A DNA stretch of 64,000 bases, taken from contig JAHHSH010000001.1 of the NCBI GenBank assembly GCA_020025345.1, positions 1-64,000 on the forward strand, read 5' to 3'. The position numbers were made by a program, and so were the translations under genes. The notes beneath the pieces are model-generated. The model made no database searches. It saw only the letters and a program-made list of their open reading frames with translations, and was not told where the DNA came from. Of this stretch, positions 42,886 to 50,807 are shown in pieces. This stretch comes from Oscillospiraceae bacterium (GTDB lineage Bacteria > Bacillota > Clostridia > Oscillospirales > Oscillospiraceae). Position 1 is the stretch's first letter; each line of letters opens with the position of its first letter.

Positions 42886-42913
42886 TTGCAGAACCCCGTC
42901 AGTCTGCTATACT
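42886..42913 (+). promoter_or_regulatory. Promoter of the DUF1275 gene
   Basis: TTGCAG (42886-42891), 16 nt, TATACT (42908-42913), 39 nt before the GTG start. Confidence 0.6.
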
Positions 42914-42952
42914 GGTAGTAACATATAAATTTTTCGTAAAGGAAGTGGTACC

Positions 42953-43666
42953 GTGGAGAGAAAGCTCCCGGCAGATGCTCTGCGGCATATGTCTTTTGCC
43001 GTGGTAGGCGGTTTCTTTGGTGCCTACGCCATTTTAGGTCCCTGTGGCCTGTTTGGCAATGCCCAGACCGTGAACCTGCTGCAGCTGCTGTTTGACTCGC
43101 TATTTGGTCAGTGGTACTCGTTTCTGCTCCACGTCGGAGCCTTATTGTGCTACATTCTCGGTGTCATGGCTGCCGTGATCCTGCGTCACAAGTACCAGCG
43201 AAACGTCGGTCGCATCAGTCCTATTATCACCGCTGTCTGCACTCTTTTACTGGATGTTTTCCCCCCGGATATGCCCCACATGGCTTTTCTCTATCCTATC
43301 TTCTTCTGCATGAGCTTCCAGTGGACTGCTTTCTCCGGCGCCTGTGGTTTTAATAGTTCCACCATCTTTTCCACTAACAACGTAAAGCAGGCCTCCATCG
43401 GCCTTGCTGAGTTCATCTGTGATGGGGATCGCACTCACCTGCGCCGCACCGTTTTCTTTGCTCGCACCCTCATCTCCTTCCATTTCGGAGCAGCGCTGGC
43501 CTTTCTGGTCATTCGGTGGGCACCCACCCACGCCACCTTGTGCGCACTGCCTCTGATTCTTCTCTCCTATGTCACTGTGATCCATGAGGAGCGGGTCGCC
43601 GCAGCCTCTGAGGAATGCGTTTCCGAGGAATGTACTTCCGTGGAAGAACCTACGCTCAGCGCTTGA
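42953..43666 (+). CDS. DUF1275 (YoaK-like) membrane protein
   Basis: A 237-residue protein with about six membrane helices. The N-terminus AVVGGFFGAYAILGPCGLFGNAQTVNLLQL matches the DUF1275 pattern in which GGxxGxxxxx...GNxxTGN is conserved; the last part reads NAQTVN here. The C-terminal tail is Glu- and Cys-rich (EECVSEECTSVEE). The start is GTG 42953, after AAAGGAAG. The function is unknown; a transporter-like role is possible. A terminator follows. Confidence 0.82.
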   Translation: MERKLPADALRHMSFAVVGGFFGAYAILGPCGLFGNAQTVNLLQLLFDSLFGQWYSFLLHVGALLCYILGVMAAVILRHKYQRNVGRISPIITAVCTLLLDVFPPDMPHMAFLYPIFFCMSFQWTAFSGACGFNSSTIFSTNNVKQASIGLAEFICDGDRTHLRRTVFFARTLISFHFGAALAFLVIRWAPTHATLCALPLILLSYVTVIHEERVAAASEECVSEECTSVEEPTLSA

Positions 43667-43690
43667 GCGCACTAAAACTTCATCTAATCC

Positions 43691-43729
43691 AAAGCAGTAC
43701 CAGGGATCACCGCCTTGGTACTGCTTTTT
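43691..43729 (+). terminator. Terminator after the DUF1275 gene
   Basis: A 12-bp perfect stem (AAAGCAGTACCA at 43691-43702, TGGTACTGCTTT at 43716-43727) followed by TTTTTA. Confidence 0.88.
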
Positions 43730-43740
43730 ATCTATGTCTT

Positions 43741-44176
43741 TTAAATTAGCGAATGTCCCACAGTAGTGGTTTTGCGGCGCTGCGCCGAGAAATCGTAATC
43801 GCACAGCCGCCGGAGGAGAAATCGGTCAAGGTCTTCCCCTCCATCGTCTCTGGCGTCGAACCAGAAATTTTGATTTTCTCCAGCAGTATACATGTATTTT
43901 GCCTCTGCAGAGTACGCATGACCAGAAAACCTGAGCGTTCCCAGTAGATTGCCCCGATAAAATGAAAACAGCATTTCTTGGGTAATTGAAAGATTGGGAA
44001 GAATGTGCTAACATAGCAGTTAGCCGCAACTAACTGTTGCGAGCATCTTTACGTTTTGTCTGCGGCCAGTTGCATGGAATTTAAATCTTTTCGATTTATC
44101 AAAATAAATTCCAGTTATTTTGTAAATGCGGCGAATTCAACTATTTCCTTGAAGCTTTGAAGAGGAGGATTTCTTT
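43741..44176. other. Gene-poor interval with overlapping opposite open frames
   Basis: About 430 nt between a terminator and the alpha/beta hydrolase gene. It holds a 64-codon frame on the plus strand (43753-43947) and a 77-codon frame on the minus strand (43741-43974) that overlap almost completely. Neither has a clear ribosome site or recognised domain. Past 43960 the sequence turns AT-rich. I call no gene here. Confidence 0.4.
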
Positions 44177-44965
44177 ATGATTTTTAATACAATGGGAGTT
44201 AAATCAAATCCGGCAATATTGTTTTTTCATGCGATGGGGGTCACTGGCGACAGCAGTATTCCGGTAGCAGATTTTTTAAAAGAACAATATTATTGCATGA
44301 TGCCTACTTCAACCGTGTATTGCGCAGGGCAAAAGTATATCGGTAAGGCCGACGAAATCCGCCAGATTGAAAACTTTCTCCGGGAGCAGGGAATCAATAA
44401 GCTTGCGTTGATCGTTGCTTCCTCCCTAGGCGCAGATCTGGCAATGGCTTTTCTGACACAATCAAAAATTCCGGTGGAGCATGTATTTTTCGATGGAGGA
44501 CAGTTTGCTCAAATTGGCAAAATGACCCGTTGTATCATGACGCCATTTTTATATTTGGCAATGAAAAGCCTGTACTGGACAAAAGGAAAAACACTGAAGA
44601 AAATCCTCTGGTGCGATGATGAAACGATCAAGCCTTATTTCATCGAGGCAGGAAAAAACCTCACTTATAGAAATCTTCACTGCCAGCTGGCGGATAGTCT
44701 GGAAAACGAGCCTTTTCCAGTGCTGCCAGAAAAATTACAAAAGTGCACTTTTTGGGAATTCGGAAGTGCTGAAGACCATTTCAAATATCGCAAAAGTGTT
44801 ATGCAGACATATGCACATGGAAATTTCCCGGTTTTTGACAAATTCAATCACATGCAGTTTCAGATTCGTGAGCCGAAAGGCTTTGCAGAAATGCTGGTAT
44901 CGGTGATAACGAAAAATGAACTGCCGCAGTTGCCATTTTTACGATTGAACGAGTCAGAAAGGTGA
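44177..44965 (+). CDS. Alpha/beta hydrolase-like protein
   Basis: A 262-residue protein with the alpha/beta-hydrolase layout: LFFHAMGVTGDSS after the first strand (oxyanion region), a nucleophile elbow reading VASSLGADLAMAF (about 84-96) in place of GxSxG, an acid in FFDGGQ (about 105-112), and His in FNHMQFQ (about 236). Triad assignment is tentative. The gene is clearly more AT-rich than its neighbours, with AT-ending codons, which suggests recent transfer. GAGGAGGA precedes ATG 44177; an 18-bp hairpin follows. Confidence 0.75.
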   Translation: MIFNTMGVKSNPAILFFHAMGVTGDSSIPVADFLKEQYYCMMPTSTVYCAGQKYIGKADEIRQIENFLREQGINKLALIVASSLGADLAMAFLTQSKIPVEHVFFDGGQFAQIGKMTRCIMTPFLYLAMKSLYWTKGKTLKKILWCDDETIKPYFIEAGKNLTYRNLHCQLADSLENEPFPVLPEKLQKCTFWEFGSAEDHFKYRKSVMQTYAHGNFPVFDKFNHMQFQIREPKGFAEMLVSVITKNELPQLPFLRLNESER

Positions 44966-45062
44966 AGCGGGCTATTTACTACTATTGCTCATCTCAATAT
45001 GCCGTATTTGGCATCTGTACAGATTCCTGCGCTTATATCCAATTGCAAGAACCCATGAAAAG

Positions 45063-45103
45063 AAAGAAATGGAGTGTATCAAATGATACACTCCATTTCT
45101 TTT
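45063..45103 (+). terminator. Long terminator hairpin after the alpha/beta hydrolase
   Basis: An 18-bp perfect stem (arms 45063-45080 and 45085-45102, core GGAGTGTATC) with loop AAAT. It may also serve the convergent U32 gene. Its core resembles the hairpin at 50001. Confidence 0.8.
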
Positions 45104-45162
45104 CAAGGTTTCTGAACTGCTTCCTTAGCTGGCGTTAACATTGGATCAACGCTCTTTTATCT

Positions 45163-46386
45163 TTATTTTGCCGACAGTTCTACAGCATGACGCACAAAGC
45201 TGTAGGGCGGTACTGCATGGGGCAGCTGCATCTGAAACACCATCTGGGGCGTCTTGGGGCAATCCAGTGCTTCCCCTTCCGCGTCCTTCATCATGGGCAC
45301 GGTCATGGAGAAAGGCTTGGTGTCCGGCCCCACGATCTCCACCGTGTCACCGACAGAGAACTTGTTGCGCAGGCTCAAGGTGGCAAGGCCGTTTTCATCG
45401 CACTCCGTCACCACGGCGCAGATCTGCCAATCCCGGATATAGCGGGAATTCTCGTAATACTGGCCCGGCGCGCCGTAGAAAAAGCCGGTGGCGTAATGGC
45501 GATGGCTCACATGCTCCACCTCATCCCGCCAAACAGGGTCGATAGGGCGACCTGCCGCCACATCGTCCAACACATGACGGTAAGCACCTGTGACGATGGC
45601 AGCATAGTAGGCGGATTTCGCGCGTCCCTCGATCTTCAGGCAATCTACGCCTGCGTCCATGAGATCGTCCAAATGGTCGATCATGCACATATCGCGGGAA
45701 TTCATAATATAAGTGCCCTTTTCATCCTCAAAGACAGGGAAATACTCCCCGGGGCGCTTCTCCTCCATCAGTGCATACTGATAGCGGCAGGGCTGCGCGC
45801 AGGCGCCGCGGTTTGAATCGCGCCCGGTCATATAGTTGCTCAAAAGACAGCGGCCGGAGTAGCTGACGCACATAGCGCCATGGACAAAGGTCTCGATCTC
45901 CAGCTCCTTGGGCACGCGGCGGCGAATCTCCTGAATCTCCGTAAGGCTCAGCTCACGGGCCAGCACCACACGCTTGGCACCCAGATCGTACCAAGCCGCC
46001 GCACTGGCGTAGTTGGAGATGGACTGCTGGGTGCTGATATGGCGCTCACAGTGGGGGGCATACTTCCCCGCCATGGTGAATGCGCCCAGATCCGCTACAA
46101 TGAGGGCATCCACCCCCGCCGCATCCAGTTTTTCCAGATGGGCGGGCAGGTGATCCACCTCGCTGTTGCGCGGCATGGTGTTGACGGTCACATGAACCTT
46201 GACACCGTGCTCATGGGCAAACTGCACGGCCTTGGGCAGCTGTTCATCGGTAAAATTTCCGGCAAAGGAGCGCATGCCAAAGGCTGTGCCTGCCAGATAT
46301 ACGGCGTCTGCGCCGTAGCGTACGGCCATTTGCAGCCGTTCAAAATCCCCCGCTGGGGCTAACAATTCCGGTTTCTTTCTCATCAT
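45163..46386 (-). CDS. U32 family peptidase (tRNA hydroxylation type)
   Basis: A 407-residue U32 protein. The PELLAPAGDFERLQMAVRYGADAVYLAG start and the diagnostic ETFVHGAMCVSYSGRCLLSNYMTGRDSNRGACAQPCRYQY segment (about 166-206) with four Cys indicate the branch that includes TrhP/YrrO. These take part in 5-hydroxyuridine formation at tRNA position 34 rather than classic proteolysis. It overlaps the mltG stop by 1 nt. The mltG...U32 linkage is conserved in Firmicutes (yrrL-yrrO). Confidence 0.92.
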   Translation of the reverse strand: MMRKKPELLAPAGDFERLQMAVRYGADAVYLAGTAFGMRSFAGNFTDEQLPKAVQFAHEHGVKVHVTVNTMPRNSEVDHLPAHLEKLDAAGVDALIVADLGAFTMAGKYAPHCERHISTQQSISNYASAAAWYDLGAKRVVLARELSLTEIQEIRRRVPKELEIETFVHGAMCVSYSGRCLLSNYMTGRDSNRGACAQPCRYQYALMEEKRPGEYFPVFEDEKGTYIMNSRDMCMIDHLDDLMDAGVDCLKIEGRAKSAYYAAIVTGAYRHVLDDVAAGRPIDPVWRDEVEHVSHRHYATGFFYGAPGQYYENSRYIRDWQICAVVTECDENGLATLSLRNKFSVGDTVEIVGPDTKPFSMTVPMMKDAEGEALDCPKTPQMVFQMQLPHAVPPYSFVRHAVELSAK

Positions 46387-47552
46387 CAGTCAGGCTGGTA
46401 CATATCGCTGTTCACGAAGGCCAGATGGTCGTCATAATTGGTGAAGAAGTGGCTCACGCCGTCCTTACCGTAAGCAAAGTAGTAGTAATCCGTATTGCTG
46501 GGATACGTTGCTGCCAACAAAGAGGAGCGGCTGGGGTTGCAGATAGGTCCGGCAGGCAGACCCTGATAGCGATAGGTGTTATAGGGGCTGTCGATGTCGG
46601 TGGAGAACTCCGTATCCTCCATACCGTTGGTGCGCAGGATATAGTAGATGGTAGAATCCAGCTGCAGATAGCCTGCCGTCTCTCTTGAGGGATTTGCCAG
46701 ACGGTTATAGAGCACCGAACCGATATTGGCGCGCTCCTCGTCATCGCCGATGGCCTCCTTCTCAATGAGGGATGCCATGACCACGATGTCGTGGAAGCTG
46801 TGGCCGGACTTCTCAATATCTGCGCGTACGCTCTCATCCATCCAACCATTGAAGTTATCCAGCAGACGACCCAGCGCCTTCTCCGGATCCTCATCTTCAA
46901 AGAACTCGTAGGTATCCGGAGCCAGATAGCCCTCCAACCGGGTAATATCGCCCAGCTGCTCGTTATTGATAAAGTCATAGCCCTCGAACACATAGTTCTT
47001 GGCGGCCTCTGTCAGAGCCTCTTCCGTGGAGACACCCTCCGCTGCCAGCAACGCAATGGTCTCCTGCACAGTGTAGCCCTCGGGGATGGTTACCCGCACC
47101 ACGCCTTCCGGGATCAAGCTGTTGGAGGGGTTCATAGAATTGATCAGGCAGCGGAAGTCCATATCGGAATTCAGCTCATAGGTGCCCGGTCCAATGGTTT
47201 CCTTGGCATCAAACACGGAGCCGAAGATCAAAAACAGTGTCTTGGACTCAACAAGGCCGGCCTTCTTCAGCTTCGTAGCCACCTTGCCCACGCTCTCCCC
47301 CTTCTCCACCTCGATGGTGACGGTCAAGGGCTCTTTATTCAACGCACACACATCGCTGACCATCAGCCATGCAATACCCGCCAACAGAGTAGAGGCCACG
47401 ACCACGCTGGCGATGTAGATCGCCACCTTCATGTTCTTCTGCTGTGCCTTGTTCCTCTGCTTTTTATGATGGGTTCTCTCGCTCTTTCCACTCTCCTGAC
47501 GCACCTTTCGGGCATCCCAGCTAGTGGTCTCCGATTTCTTGGGATCAGACAT
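46386..47552 (-). CDS. mltG: Endolytic transglycosylase MltG
   Basis: MltG cuts nascent glycan strands in the membrane and sets their length. The 388-residue protein has a basic cytoplasmic N-terminus (about 1-42, rich in Lys and Arg), one membrane helix (about 44-67), a LysM-like domain (VEKGESVGKVATKLKKAGLV), and the YceG domain. That domain has the catalytic Glu in ASLIEKEAIGDDEERANIGSVLYNRL (about 258-283) and the LQLDSTIYYI strand. It is co-transcribed with the U32 gene. Confidence 0.95.
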   Translation of the reverse strand: MSDPKKSETTSWDARKVRQESGKSERTHHKKQRNKAQQKNMKVAIYIASVVVASTLLAGIAWLMVSDVCALNKEPLTVTIEVEKGESVGKVATKLKKAGLVESKTLFLIFGSVFDAKETIGPGTYELNSDMDFRCLINSMNPSNSLIPEGVVRVTIPEGYTVQETIALLAAEGVSTEEALTEAAKNYVFEGYDFINNEQLGDITRLEGYLAPDTYEFFEDEDPEKALGRLLDNFNGWMDESVRADIEKSGHSFHDIVVMASLIEKEAIGDDEERANIGSVLYNRLANPSRETAGYLQLDSTIYYILRTNGMEDTEFSTDIDSPYNTYRYQGLPAGPICNPSRSSLLAATYPSNTDYYYFAYGKDGVSHFFTNYDDHLAFVNSDMYQPD

Positions 47553-47657
47553 ATCGTTCGTTCCTTTCTATTTTCTCAGCTGTGGCGGCGGGACAACGTA
47601 CCCCTCGCCGCCTTACAGCATACAATAGCACAGATAAGAACAAGTGAGGTGACAAAA

Positions 47658-47792
47658 ATGTGCTTTGACAACAACTGTTCCTGCATCTGGCTGATCATCA
47701 TCCTTGTGGTATTGTTCTGCTGCTGCGGTAACAACGGCTGTGGCTGCAACAACAATTGTGGTTGCAACAATAGCTGCGGCTGCAACTGCTAA
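47658..47792 (+). CDS. Cysteine-rich small membrane peptide
   Basis: A 44-residue peptide with 13 cysteines. Layout: a short N-terminus MCFDNNCSC, a hydrophobic helix (about 10-20, IWLIIILVVLF), a CCC triplet, and a tail of repeated CGC units separated by Asn (positions 28-44). GAGGTG (47645-47650) is 7 nt before ATG 47658, and a terminator follows 16 nt after the stop, so it is a complete gene. The helix resembles short YjcZ-like spore membrane peptides, but the Cys-rich tail does not. Function is unknown; metal binding or cross-linking is plausible. Confidence 0.75.
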   Translation: MCFDNNCSCIWLIIILVVLFCCCGNNGCGCNNNCGCNNSCGCNC

Positions 47793-47808
47793 GGGGACAT
47801 ACCCGAAC

Positions 47809-47835
47809 GAGGCGCCTTCGGGCGCCTCATTTTTC
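47809..47835 (+). terminator. Terminator of the Cys-rich peptide gene
   Basis: GAGGCGCC (47809-47816), TTCG tetraloop, GGCGCCTC (47821-47828), then ATTTTTC. Confidence 0.9.
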
Positions 47836-47842
47836 TTATCCT

Positions 47843-48514
47843 TTACAGGACAAGCAGATCCTCCACCTGTGAGAGTACCTGCTGATGGATCTCCTCTACC
47901 GAGCGGATCTTCCCCCCGGCAGCGCAGTCGATCTTCGTCCAGCCGCAGCGCTCCACCACATAGGCGGCATTCTCCCGGCAGTGGCGCAAATATTCCGTGT
48001 CCTGCTCGTGGATATCGGCGTGCGTGCCCGTCTCCTGCTCCCGATGGCGCATCATCTGCTCGCTGATGTCTGTGGGCAGATCCAGATACAGTACCCGGGT
48101 CGGTACAGGCAGCCCCAAAAGCCGATACTCAAAGTCAAAGAGCCAGTCCAAAAACTGATCCCGCTCCTCCGCCGGCAGCTTGCTGGTCTGATGTACTGCG
48201 TTGGATGTGGTATAGCGATCTGCGATCAGCAGTCCGCCCTTTTCATAGAACTCGCCCCAATCCTGTCGGTAGGAGGCGTAGCGATCCACGGCGTAAAAGG
48301 TGGCGGCGGCATAGGCATTCACATCCTCCGGCTTTCCACCGAACGCACCGGAAAGGTAAAGCCGGATCAGCGCAGAGGACTCCTCCTGATAGCGGGGAAA
48401 CTCCAGCTTCCGGTAAGGGATGCCACGGCGCTCCAGTTCTTGACACAGCATTCTTGTCTGTGTCGCCTTGCCGGAACCATCCGTGCCCTCAAATACGATC
48501 AATTTGCCGCTCAT
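47843..48514 (-). CDS. tmk: Thymidylate kinase family protein
   Basis: Makes dTDP from dTMP. The 223-residue protein has the P-loop VFEGTDGSGKATQTRML (about 6-22), the DRY segment LLIADRYTTSNAVHQ (about 97-111) and a lid with QMMRHREQETGTHADIHEQD. The P-loop ending KATQ, without the usual KTTQ, and the lid form a distinct branch of Tmk-like kinases, so activity on other deoxynucleotides is possible. The start ATG 48514 has AAGGGG upstream; the open frame to 48565 overlaps the promoter. Confidence 0.88.
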   Translation of the reverse strand: MSGKLIVFEGTDGSGKATQTRMLCQELERRGIPYRKLEFPRYQEESSALIRLYLSGAFGGKPEDVNAYAAATFYAVDRYASYRQDWGEFYEKGGLLIADRYTTSNAVHQTSKLPAEERDQFLDWLFDFEYRLLGLPVPTRVLYLDLPTDISEQMMRHREQETGTHADIHEQDTEYLRHCRENAAYVVERCGWTKIDCAAGGKIRSVEEIHQQVLSQVEDLLVL

Positions 48515-48565
48515 GAAGTATACCCCTTTTCTGCGCAACTCAATATTACCACATAATATCATCAT

Positions 48566-48594
48566 ATTTTAACACAGTATTCCCTGTTTGTCCA
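48566..48594 (-). promoter_or_regulatory. Promoter of tmk
   Basis: Minus strand: TGGACA (48589-48594), 17 nt, TAAAAT (48566-48571). Confidence 0.65.
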
Positions 48595-48650
48595 CGATAA
48601 AACACGCTCTTACGACAAAAACCGACTTTGTCCTCGCAGGGAGCAGCGGT

Positions 48651-48679
48651 TGAAAATCAGCGGCATTTATGGTATGTTA
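48651..48679 (+). promoter_or_regulatory. Promoter of the 3-methyladenine glycosylase gene
   Basis: TTGAAA (48651-48656), 17 nt, TATGTT (48674-48679), 28 nt before ATG 48708. Confidence 0.65.
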
Positions 48680-48707
48680 GTTCCACAAACCGAGAGGAGA
48701 TGTTGGT

Positions 48708-49331
48708 ATGGCCCGCTTGACCGAAGAATTTTATCATGGTGACACCGTGTCCATCGCCCGCTCTCTGGTGGGAAAATATCTGGTGCGCCGTCTCAACGGC
48801 GAGACGCTGGTATGCCGCATCACCGAGACGGAGGCCTATGTCGGTGTGATCGACAAGGCCTGCCACGCCTATGGCTACCACAAGACCCGGCGCAATGCCA
48901 CCATGTTCGGCCCACCGGGGCACGCCTACATCTACTTCATCTACGGGATGCACTGCTGTCTCAACTTCGTCACCAATCCGGAGGGGGAACCGGACGCCGT
49001 GTTGCTGCGGGGGCTGTCCCCTGTTTACGGCACCGAAACCATGGCGCATCTGCGCTTTGGAAAGCCTACGGCGGCGTTTTCCTCCTACCAACGAAAAAAC
49101 TTTCTCAACGGCCCCGGCAAGTGCTGCCAGGCCCTTGGACTCACCACGGCACTGGATGGATTATCCCTCACGGGCGAGGAGCTTTTTCTCTGCACCTCCC
49201 CCGCCGATGCAGGGCTGCTCCCTGTAGAGGAGGAATCTTTCACTGTGGAGGCGGGACGGCGCATCGGCATCGACTATGCCGAGGAAGCGGTGGAGTTTCC
49301 GTGGCGCTTTACTTTAAAACCTCTCAAATAA
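48708..49331 (+). CDS. DNA-3-methyladenine glycosylase (AAG/MPG family)
   Basis: Removes alkylated purines from DNA in base excision repair. The 207-residue protein has LVGKYLVRRLNGETLVCRITETEAYVG with the catalytic Glu at about 41, HAYIYFIYGMHCCLNFVTNPEGEPDAVLLRGL (DNA intercalation and catalysis), and NGPGKCCQALGL. Both the order and the length are typical of the family. GAGAGGAGATG precedes the start. It is followed 18 nt later by a HAD gene. Confidence 0.94.
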   Translation: MARLTEEFYHGDTVSIARSLVGKYLVRRLNGETLVCRITETEAYVGVIDKACHAYGYHKTRRNATMFGPPGHAYIYFIYGMHCCLNFVTNPEGEPDAVLLRGLSPVYGTETMAHLRFGKPTAAFSSYQRKNFLNGPGKCCQALGLTTALDGLSLTGEELFLCTSPADAGLLPVEEESFTVEAGRRIGIDYAEEAVEFPWRFTLKPLK

Positions 49332-49349
49332 CGATAAGGAGCACGATTT

Positions 49350-49979
49350 ATGCTGATTTTTGATATGGACGGCACCCTCATTGACTCGAATGGCATCTGG
49401 CGGGATGTGGACATCGCCTTTCTTGAAAAGCGCGGCCTCCCCTACACCAAGGCCTACGCCGAGGGCGTAGCCCACACCATCTTCCCCAAGGCAGCCGCTT
49501 TCACCAAGGAATACGGCAACCTGCCGGAATCTCTGGAGGAAATCATGGCCGAATGGCTGGAGACGGCAGGCAATGTGTACGCCGAGAGCGTGACGGTAAA
49601 GCCCGGCGTCATGGAGTTTTTGGAGCGCTGCCGCCAGAAGGGCGAGAAGATGATTCTCCTCACCTCCAGTATTCCCCAGCACTGCCATGCGGCATTGGAT
49701 CATTTGCATCTCCGTCCCTATTTTGAAAAGCTTTTCTTTGCCAATGAGCTGCAAATTGAGAAAAAGAGCCCGGAGATTTTCCTCTATGCCGCCAACGCCA
49801 TGGGCGTTTCCCCGTCCGAGTGTACCCTCTTCGACGACTCAGTGGAGGCTTGCCGCAGCGCAAAGGCCGCCGGAATGCGTGTCGTGGGTGTCCATGACCC
49901 CTTCTTCGCCGACACGGAAGCGGAAATGCGGCAGGTCTGCGACGACTACATCAGGGGCTTTGGCGACCTTCTGAAATAA
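49350..49979 (+). CDS. HAD-superfamily hydrolase
   Basis: A 209-residue phosphatase of HAD subfamily I. Motif I is FDMDGTLIDS (about 4-13, nucleophile Asp), motif II LLTSS (about 98-103), motif III Lys in EKKSPEIF (about 138-145), and motif IV FDDSVEA (about 161-167). A helical cap lies between motifs I and II. It resembles beta-phosphoglucomutase/phosphoglycolate phosphatase-like enzymes; the substrate is unknown. GATAAGGAG precedes the ATG. It is probably co-transcribed with the glycosylase. Confidence 0.9.
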   Translation: MLIFDMDGTLIDSNGIWRDVDIAFLEKRGLPYTKAYAEGVAHTIFPKAAAFTKEYGNLPESLEEIMAEWLETAGNVYAESVTVKPGVMEFLERCRQKGEKMILLTSSIPQHCHAALDHLHLRPYFEKLFFANELQIEKKSPEIFLYAANAMGVSPSECTLFDDSVEACRSAKAAGMRVVGVHDPFFADTEAEMRQVCDDYIRGFGDLLK

Positions 49980-50000
49980 GGTTGAGTCGTCATTTTTTAA

Positions 50001-50043
50001 AAAAGAAACAGGGTGTATCAAAGGCTGATACACCCTGTTTTTT
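50001..50043 (+). terminator. Long terminator hairpin after the HAD gene
   Basis: A 15-bp perfect stem (AAACAGGGTGTATCA at 50006-50020 and complement at 50026-50040), loop AAGGC, then T. It has the GTGTATCA core also seen at 45063. Its right arm lies at the remains of the XRE pseudogene. Confidence 0.85.
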
Positions 50044-50211
50044 CATAAATTACAGATACTTGCTCCATAGAAGAAGGTCTATAGAGAATCATGCTTTTTC
50101 CGTTTTCCCAGCGGGATACGGCTTGTCGGGTCACATAAACCTTTCGTGCAAATTCATCCTGCGACAGGCTGTTTTTGGTCGGAGTGCAAGGATCACATCT
50201 TTTACTTCCAT
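50044..50211 (-). pseudogene. Frameshifted and truncated XRE regulator
   Basis: Minus strand. ATG 50211 begins MEVKDVILALR, then a 1-nt loss at about 50179-50180 breaks the frame. In the shifted frame the sequence continues KNSLSQDEFARKVYVTRQAV and then SRWENGKS, a clear XRE helix-turn-helix. After WENGKS the likeness fades and the frame ends by 50018. An intact relative would continue for another 30 or more residues. The gene is thus broken twice, by the frameshift and by loss of its 3' end at the hairpin. Confidence 0.8.
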
Positions 50212-50303
50212 GTAATTCACCACCTCACAGACAGTATGCCATTGCTCTGTGGATTTAGCAAGCAACGCGCTGTTGCTACAGCCTTATGCGTGAACGATCG
50301 CCG

Positions 50304-50807
50304 TTAAAAGGAGCCAATGGGAATAGAATCATCGTCCTTCCCCTTTTCAATGGACAAGATCTCCATCCAATAGCCGCGACCGTTCCCCATATCCACATGG
50401 ACACGCTCTCCGACGCGATGCCCCATCACTGCCTGCCCCACCGGGGACTCCTTGCTGATCAGCCCCTTGAGGGCATCCTGCCGCAGGGTGGTCACCAATC
50501 GGATGGTGCGCTTTTTCCCTGTGTTTTCCATGAGGATCTCCACAGAATCGTAAAGCCCTGCCGCATCGTCCGCAGAACGGTCATCAATGACGTGCGCCGT
50601 TTTGATCATTCGCTGTAGGTAGCGGATGCGGCTGTCATTGCGGTTTTTCTCCTGCTTGGCACACTTATACTCAAAATTCTCACTCAAATCACCGAAGGCA
50701 CGGGCTGTCTGCACGTCCTCGATCAGCTTGGGACGCAGCTGCTGCACCCGATAGTCGATCTCCTCCTGCATCTTCTTCAAATCGCTTTTCGTCAGTTCGT
50801 CATACAT
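50304..50807 (-). CDS. greA: Transcript cleavage factor GreA
   Basis: GreA rescues backtracked RNA polymerase by stimulating transcript cleavage. The 167-residue protein has the N-terminal coiled coil (about 1-78) with the acidic tip GDLSENFEYKCAKQEKNRNDSRIRYL, and the C-terminal FKBP-like domain (about 90-167) with ISKESPVGQAVMGHRVGERVHV. It overlaps the MocR gene by 16 nt, an unusual partner. It lies downstream of that gene on the minus strand. Confidence 0.92.
   Translation of the reverse strand: MYDELTKSDLKKMQEEIDYRVQQLRPKLIEDVQTARAFGDLSENFEYKCAKQEKNRNDSRIRYLQRMIKTAHVIDDRSADDAAGLYDSVEILMENTGKKRTIRLVTTLRQDALKGLISKESPVGQAVMGHRVGERVHVDMGNGRGYWMEILSIEKGKDDDSIPIGSF

Noticed and set aside
43753..43947. 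Small plus-strand open frame after the DUF1275 gene
   Set aside because: No ribosome site, overlapped by an equal frame on the other strand, no recognised domain. Kept only as an unassigned interval.
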